Below are positions 58,638 through 64,000 of a stretch of DNA of 64,000 nt, in pieces. The notes beneath the pieces were generated by a model. The model did no database searches and was not told where the DNA came from. It worked only from the letters and a program-made list of their open reading frames with translations. The DNA is taken from positions 372,001-436,000 of the forward strand of contig PZJY01000009.1 of assembly GCA_031472005.1 (NCBI GenBank), given 5' to 3'. Position 1 is the first letter of the stretch. Each line of letters begins with the position of its first letter. Both the position numbers and the translations under genes were made by a program. Source of the DNA: Tetracladium setigerum. Lineage: Eukaryota > Ascomycota > Leotiomycetes > Helotiales.

Positions 58638-59150
58638 TTAAGCTATCAAGATATTAAAATATGAGATTTGATAATGGGAGCGGGGGAACTTACTGGCTTC
58701 GGCGTCGTTGCACGCATTGTGCAGGTGATGTCGATTCATGCCGAGCTCCTTGACGGCTCGATATTCAAGACCACTGCGATTATGTCCTTCCGCACTATGA
58801 TCGACACCCCACAACATCTTGGTGTCGATTATATCCTTAAATTTTTCAAACACCGTGAGTCCGGCCTTCCTCATAACTTTGCTCTTCAGCCTCTGCAGTA
58901 TGGCAGACAAAAACGACACGTTTATGTAGCTTCTCCCAAATGTTGGCTATTAATTCATGTGTCAGTAGATTGTACTTTAAAAAAACATAGAATTGAACTT
59001 ACCTAATTGAGTGCTATAACTGAACTGTAAGAACATTTACCCTTCATGAATGGAATGATTGAACGCCTGATCTTCCGAGAAAAATCGTCAGGGACTCGAT
59101 CGAGAAATGAAAGAGCAGAATTCACCACAATTTTTGTTTTGAGCCAGGCT
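58638..59150 (-). CDS. Unknown protein, C-terminal exons (gene or relic)
   Basis: On the minus strand a stretch with SALSFLDRVPDDFSRKIRRS and IIPFMKGK (to about 59005) is followed by an intron (gtaagt...ttaatag, about 59002-58947). The next exon has FLSAILQRLKSKVMRKAGLT, KMLWGVDHSAEGHNRSGLEY and RAVKELGMNRHHLHNACNDA, ending at a donor near 58694. A last short exon (58642-58638) supplies the stop. The first exon as read ends in an in-frame TAG just before the donor, so this gene may be damaged. Where it starts is unclear, because upstream sequence belongs to the hydrolase gene on the same strand. I recognise no family. The splice sites are good and the exon between them is coherent. Confidence 0.45.
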
Positions 59151-59156
59151 AGACTA

Positions 59157-60346
59157 TTATATTCCAATCCTGCTTGATTGTCGAATATTCTCAACAACAG
59201 CCTTTCTGCCCTCTTGACGATCCATGACTTGAGTATGCAAAGCCCCATTCACAATCTGTCTCTTCACAGCAAAGCCCAAGTCAACGCATAGCTTTTCAAG
59301 CTCAACACCATGAGAGGTCGGAACAAGTTCATCTTTTTCAGCATCCAGGATCAAAACCTTGGTTACTCCTCGCTTTGATTCATTGAATGAGGCAAGCGCT
59401 CTGGGGGTATCTAAATGATTCCGCAAGAAGGGTCCGAGATACCGATATGGAAGCCATTTTTGAGGGTATAAAGTTTCAAGCATGGATTTGATGCTAAGGA
59501 ATGGCGTTTCGAGAATCAAGCTGGTGATTTGTGGCGCGTTTGGGTGATGAGAAACTTCGGCTGCGAGTCTTGTGGCAACTCCCGCACCAATACTTTGTCC
59601 CCATAATACGACACTGGTGTTGTGAGGACCTGAAATGGAATTGTCACTATCATCTCTGATCCATTCCCAAGCAGCCTGTGCGTCCTTTGTAATTCCTGCT
59701 TCTGATGGATTTCCACCGGATGTCCAGTAGCCACGATAACTGCAGCAGACCATCTTGTACTGAATCGATCGATCAGAGCTCATTACAGACATGCGAAGTT
59801 TCCGCAAGACAGGCGAGAGAAATGGAAGTCTAGGAGGGAGGGATGATGCATTTCCTGACGAAAATAAGCACTCGATATGAGTCCAAAGCTTAAGAAAGAT
59901 CAACCTTGAAAGTAGAGAATATAAACAGTAGCCTCTGGATCCGGACCACTTTGGACACTGGCCACACAAAGACTGATCCGTGTTCCATCAATGGCCCTTG
60001 TCCTCTCTTCCTTCCATTGTATGCCCTCGCATTGGTTTTTGTAGTCTTCGATTTTCTCTCTTCTTGCATACGGGGGAATTCCAGGCATGTAGATGATTTT
60101 GTTCTGGAATGCAACCATCATGAAACATTTCCATGTCCATAACGCAACAACCAATCCGCTGAAAACGATGGGAGGAAGTAGAACCGTTGGGATCCCACCG
60201 AGATGACGTCGCTGCTGGAAAGGAGATGATGGGATATGGATGTGGTCGAAGACGCGTTTTCTCCAGAGCTTCGATCGTGTACCAGCGGCATCATATTGTC
60301 GTCGACCTGCAACTCGCAGGGATTTCAGCATTATACTCGTTGACAC
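59157..60346 (-). CDS. Membrane-anchored alpha/beta hydrolase (ABHD12/13/17, Bem46-like)
   Basis: Exons 60346-59905 and 59854-59157; the intron (gttgat...cgtcag) keeps phase, giving 379 residues with no damage. A basic N-terminus leads to one membrane helix (TVLLPPIVFSGLVVALWTWK) and QNKIIYMPGIPP, which is typical of the family. The hydrolase core shows CCSYRGYWTSGG, the nucleophile elbow VLWGQSIGAGVATRLA (GxSxG), ILDAEKDELVP for the acid, and NGALHTQVMD for the catalytic His. The triad is complete. Relatives are serine hydrolases acting on lipids or acyl groups at membranes. The substrate here is not known. It is divergent from sds22, 289 bases apart. Confidence 0.85.
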
Positions 60347-60635
60347 ATGTTTGTGAGTTAGTGAATTGCGGTAAGAAGATGCGCATCACCAGAAGAAGAA
60401 GATGCAGCCGTTTGTTGTGCAGGGAAAGCTTCAGCTTCTTTGGTGCCACGAATTTTCAGCCTTGTCTGCCCCACCATCTGTCAGCGCATCCAGCCAGCCA
60501 GCCTTCTCCCAATCTTTCCTCCCTTCCCTTTCCTCTGCACGAACATACGAAAATCACCAGTTTTTTCTCGTCCTCCTCCTCATGCTCCAGACAACCAAAT
60601 CTCTCTTTTGAACAAGTAATATCTAGCTATTCAAG

Positions 60636-61956
60636 ATGCCCGCCTCAGATAAAGAATCCGCGCCATCCACCCCACAAGCACAACGCATCTCCATCGACGT
60701 CCTTGCTGCCGAAGGTCATGGTGGTGAAGGTCCCAAATCAGGAACAGGCACACCGCGGAGTAGCAGCGGGTGGGATGGCAAATTACGCGTAGAGAAGAAG
60801 AGTAACAATGTGGAACTTGTCAATCCAGAGGCCATCTCCGATCCAGAGTACTCGGACGAGGAGAATGTAGCGCCTGGGGAAGTGATCGAAGCAGACGAAG
60901 GCGAGTCGAGGTTTCACAACCATTCCACGAACCACAAATTAACAGTTTGCTATAGATCTTCTCGACGATTACCCAGCAGACACCACCGAAATCGACGCAA
61001 TCCACGCCCGTATCTCCTCTATCCCTTCCCTCAAACTTTCGCGCTTCCCAGAACTCACACGCCTCTGTCTCCGTCAAAACGCCATCACCGAAATCGAAGA
61101 CCTCGCCACCCTCTCCTCGACCCTCACCGAACTCGACCTCTACGACAACCTAATCGCCCACATCCGCAACCTAGACTCCCTAACAAACCTCACCTCCCTC
61201 GACCTCTCCTTCAACAAAATCAAGCACATCAAAAAGATCTCCCACCTCACCAAACTCACCGACCTCTACTTTGTCCAGAACAAAATCACTACAATCGAAG
61301 GTCTGGATGGCCTGAGTAAGTTGCGCAATCTGGAACTAGCGGCCAATCGCATTAGGGAGATACAAAATCTGGAGACGTTGGTGGGGTTGGAAGAGTTATG
61401 GCTTGGTAAAAACAAGATCTTGGAGATTAAAAACCTCGACACTCTTTCCAATCTCAAGATCCTCTCCATACAATCAAACCGCATTCGCAATATCAGCGGT
61501 CTCGCCTCCCTTCCTCAGCTTGAAGAACTCTACATTTCCCACAACGCCCTAACGACCCTCTCCGGTCTCGAAAACAGCACCTCCCTGCGCGTCCTCGACA
61601 TCTCCAACAACCAAGTTTCTAGTCTCGAAGGTCTAGCCAATCTCGCGGAGCTTGAGGAATTGTGGGCGAGTTATAATCAGATTGGGGATTTCAGGGAGCT
61701 GGAGAGGGAGTTGGCTGGGAAGGAGAAGTTGAATACGGTTTATTTTGAGGGCAATCCATTGCAGTTGAAAGGGCCGGCGGTTTATAGGAATAAGGTTAGG
61801 TTGACGTTGCCGAGGGTGTCGCAGATTGATGCTAGTGAGTTTTTTTCTTTCTTCCATCCCTTCTCCCCCATCCATCTTTCAACGGTATACCGTATATGAT
61901 TTGAAGCTAACCTTTATACTCTCTCTCTCTCTCTAGCTTTCGTGCGAGTTTCATAG
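60636..61956 (+). CDS. sds22: Protein phosphatase 1 regulatory subunit Sds22 (LRR protein)
   Basis: Exons 60636-60900, 60956-61834 and 61937-61956. The protein has 387 residues. After an acidic, Ser-rich N-terminus come about eleven SDS22-type leucine-rich repeats of 22 residues (for example LTELDLYDNLIAHIRNLDSL; LEELWLGKNKILEIKNLDTL; LEELYISHNALTTLSGLENS). An LRR-cap-type end follows (TVYFEGNPLQ, YRNKVRLTLPRVSQIDATFV). Sds22 binds and matures the PP1 catalytic subunit in the nucleus and cytosol and is needed for mitosis. Intron 1 keeps phase only with a GC donor (gcgagt) and tatag acceptor; no GT donor fits. Intron 2 is ordinary (gtgagt, (ct)n tract, ctag) and leaves a tiny last exon of six codons plus stop. 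The frame is intact. Confidence 0.92.
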
Positions 61957-63311
61957 TCATGGGATTCATAATAAATTTCATCAAGGCTTAAAAACTCAAA
62001 AAAGACTAGATATGAGCAAAGATTAAAGAAGAATCAAGAGGGGGGGCATTGCAAAATGCAGACGATGCCAAACAGAAACATAGACCAAGTGGAAAATGAG
62101 GCATGATTTCTTTTTGTGTTTTTTTTCCCCCTCCGAATGAAAGAGCACTAGGTTAGGTTAAGGTAGAATATATGAATATTAGTGCAAACAGGCAGGATAA
62201 GTGGCATAGCAAGGAGTTGGTTTTTTTCCTTTCCGGGAGTCGAGGGACGGGGAGGGGAAGAGGGAAGGGAGGGATGTTGGGATAGGATGGGGGGGGGGGG
62301 GGGGTCATATTATCATAAACACGATGAAAGCTAAGAGATTCTAGCCATCATTGTTACCTTCGTAGATATAGTGTCAGATTTCTCTCTCTATACCTGCCTA
62401 GGAACTAAAGATCATGCATCAAGATGACTCTGGTCTATATTTTGATTGATTCGTGTTTTGTTTTAAAAAAAATAAAAAAATCAGCTTCTCAGATGTAAGT
62501 CTCGGGATGGAGATTTAATTGTAGGTATGTGATAAGCACTGTACTGTACCGAACCGTACGGTACTGTACCACTATCCCCTCTTTCTCATACTTCACTGAT
62601 GATTCCTGCATACAACCATCCATCAGAATCCCTACCAAGGCATGGTCCATATGTGCAGTAGTGTAGTGTTAGGCTACAATTAGTTTATTTGAGAAGGCGG
62701 ATTATTGTTCCTTTCAAACTTCTCGTTCTCAACCCCCCTGGTTAAGCAAAAGCCCAAGAAAGAATTCTTGATATTTCAGGATATCTAATGAGCTATAATA
62801 TAATAATAATAAAACGCAAAAATCACGAAAGATCAAATTCTTTTTTTTTAAAAAAAAAGGCACGTGAAAAAGATTTTTGACTTTTGCCGTCTTGGAGACA
62901 ATAATATTGGGGTTTATTTATATACTGAATTTACGTGGTAGATAGAACTGGCGCCGTCCATCATCAAAATTCCGGAATTTCTGATGGGATTGGAACATCA
63001 CTCCTCCTATTAGAAGAGGAATGTGATGAGTCCAGGTTCCTTCCACTGCCTCTCCCTCTCCCGGTCCATCATTTACGTAAGCGTTCATCATAAGCCGTAA
63101 GCGAGAATTGCTTAAAACGTTTAAGCAAAGATGTGGAGAGCACCGAAGTACTATTTGACCAATTAGCATATTTTCCCTCTCACGTATTATGTTCAAATCC
63201 ATTTCAAGCTTTTGGATCATACCATGCCAGCCAGAATAACCAGACAATATTTGACAGGGCCTCCCCAGAAGAAAGAGGTGTGAGGTATGGGCAAATAGGA
63301 GAAAAACTTAC
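61957..63311. other. Intergenic or 3' region between sds22 and the xylose reductase gene
   Basis: Mostly 3' UTR-type DNA: poly-T tracts, a G16 run at 62289-62304, a short inverted/direct gtac-rich cluster at 62537-62570 (actgtaccgaaccgtacggtactgtacc) and an A8/T8 run near 62840. The last exon of the xylose reductase gene should lie in the right part (62900-63250), but I could not place it with confidence. Confidence 0.4.
62289..62304 (+). repeat. G16 homopolymer
   Basis: An uninterrupted run of about sixteen G, in the 3' flank of sds22. Given the homopolymer undercalls elsewhere, its true length is uncertain. Confidence 0.85.
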
Positions 63312-64000
63312 ATCGGTGGGGTTGTTAAATCTCAAATTCCTATCCAAGTCCGAAATCTCCTCAATCTCAGTCTCCTTCAAATCAAAGCTCGTCGAATCCA
63401 AGTTCTCCAATAATCTGTTCTGGCTGTTACTCTTTGGAATAACGGACAAGCCCCTCTGGGTAGCCCATCTCAAAAGAACCTGTGCAGGGGTCTTGCTGTG
63501 AGCCGCAGCAATCTTGGTGATAACGGCGTGACCGAACAATGGCTCAGCGCCCTTGGCCTTCTTCATGTCAAGCTCGAGGAAGGATTGTGGACCGAATGAG
63601 GAGTAAGCGGTAACAGCGATTCCCTCATCCTTGGCGATCTGGAGAAGCATGGGTTGAACGAGGTATGGGTGGTGCTCGACTTGCAAGACAGCTGGGACGA
63701 TCTCAGCCGATCGGAGAAGCTCGTAAATAAGTGCGCCGACGAAGTTGGAAATTCCAATGGAGCGAGCGAGTCCCTTGGCAACGAGTTGTTCGAATGCGGC
63801 CCAGGTGCGGACAATGGGGGCTTTGGTGGTTTGGATGTCGCCGTCCTCGCCGCTGTAGGTCCATGATGGTGGGTAGCGCACCTCGGGGTCGACGTAGCGA
63901 AGGGAGACGGGGAAGTGGATGTAGTAGAGATCAAAGTAGTCGATTTGGAGATCTGCGAGTTGCTTGCGGGCGATGGGCTCGACGCGGTCGTATTCGGAGA
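63312..64000 (-). CDS. xyl1: D-xylose reductase (aldo-keto reductase), 5' end beyond the window
   Basis: Minus-strand exon running off the right edge. It codes for the central and C-terminal barrel: QLADLQIDYFDLYYIHFPV (catalytic His region), YVDPEVRYPPSW, ARSIGISNFVGALIYELL, VLQVEHHPYLVQP, AVTAYSSFGPQSF and the NADPH-binding IPKSNSQNRLLENLDS, then EEISDLDRNLRFNNPTD. These match fungal D-xylose reductases, which reduce xylose to xylitol in pentose catabolism. The catalytic Tyr/Lys/Asp part is outside the window. At NNPTD a GT donor (gtaagt) closes the exon; the remaining short C-terminal exon is not placed. The visible frame is undamaged. Confidence 0.85.

Noticed and set aside
1..64000. tRNA or rRNA genes
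   Set aside because: I saw no cloverleaf with A and B boxes and no rRNA-like sequence by eye; a dedicated scan was not possible, so absence is not proven.

Overview
The window is nuclear DNA of a filamentous ascomycete (Pezizomycotina). The evidence is short GT-AG introns of about 45-100 nt, a GH72/X8 glucanosyltransferase, HET, NLR-type and ankyrin genes, a fungal 'Tat-like' single-pass protein, xylose reductase and sds22. The gene mix would suit Leotiomycetes, but that is a guess.

Layout. 1-9 kb: ASMTL-like gene, GPI-type glucanosyltransferase and a multi-pass membrane protein. 9.6-21.7 kb: a small MARVEL-like protein, an ankyrin fragment, a possible secreted protein, a HET gene, an unknown gene, a Mn-SOD without targeting peptide, a SET-domain gene and two small genes. 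21.8-30.4 kb: one nine-exon gene for a protein of about 2,727 residues with two HSP90/sacsin-type ATPase modules and a C-terminal BTB domain. 30.7-31.7 kb: a 2OG-Fe(II) oxygenase, followed by 2.2 kb of gene-free DNA with two decayed repeat families. 34-39 kb: two single-pass cell-surface-type proteins. 40.4-58 kb: an island of immunity/allorecognition-type genes: a ten-exon hydrolase-like/NACHT-like/ankyrin/ZZ-finger protein, an unknown acidic protein, a divergently transcribed ankyrin-subtilase, and an alpha/beta-hydrolase/NB-ARC/TPR NLR broken by nonsense codons. 58.6-64 kb: an unknown small gene, an ABHD-type hydrolase, sds22 and the 3' part of a xylose reductase gene.

Two kinds of gene damage must be kept apart. 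At least 16 frameshifts in seven unrelated genes all have the direction of a single missing base, and most fall in short homopolymers. Adding one base to each restores exon phase throughout, so they are probably sequencing or assembly undercalls. The NB-ARC/TPR gene is different: its frame is intact but carries several TAG/TAA codons at sites that look like former CAG/CAA/TGG, as expected from repeat-induced point mutation. It is probably a real pseudogene.

Functionally, the HET gene, the NLR-type genes and the ankyrin-subtilase could act in non-self recognition. That is inferred from domain families only. The other genes serve cell-wall remodelling (gel), oxidative defence (SOD), PP1 regulation (sds22) and pentose metabolism (xylose reductase).
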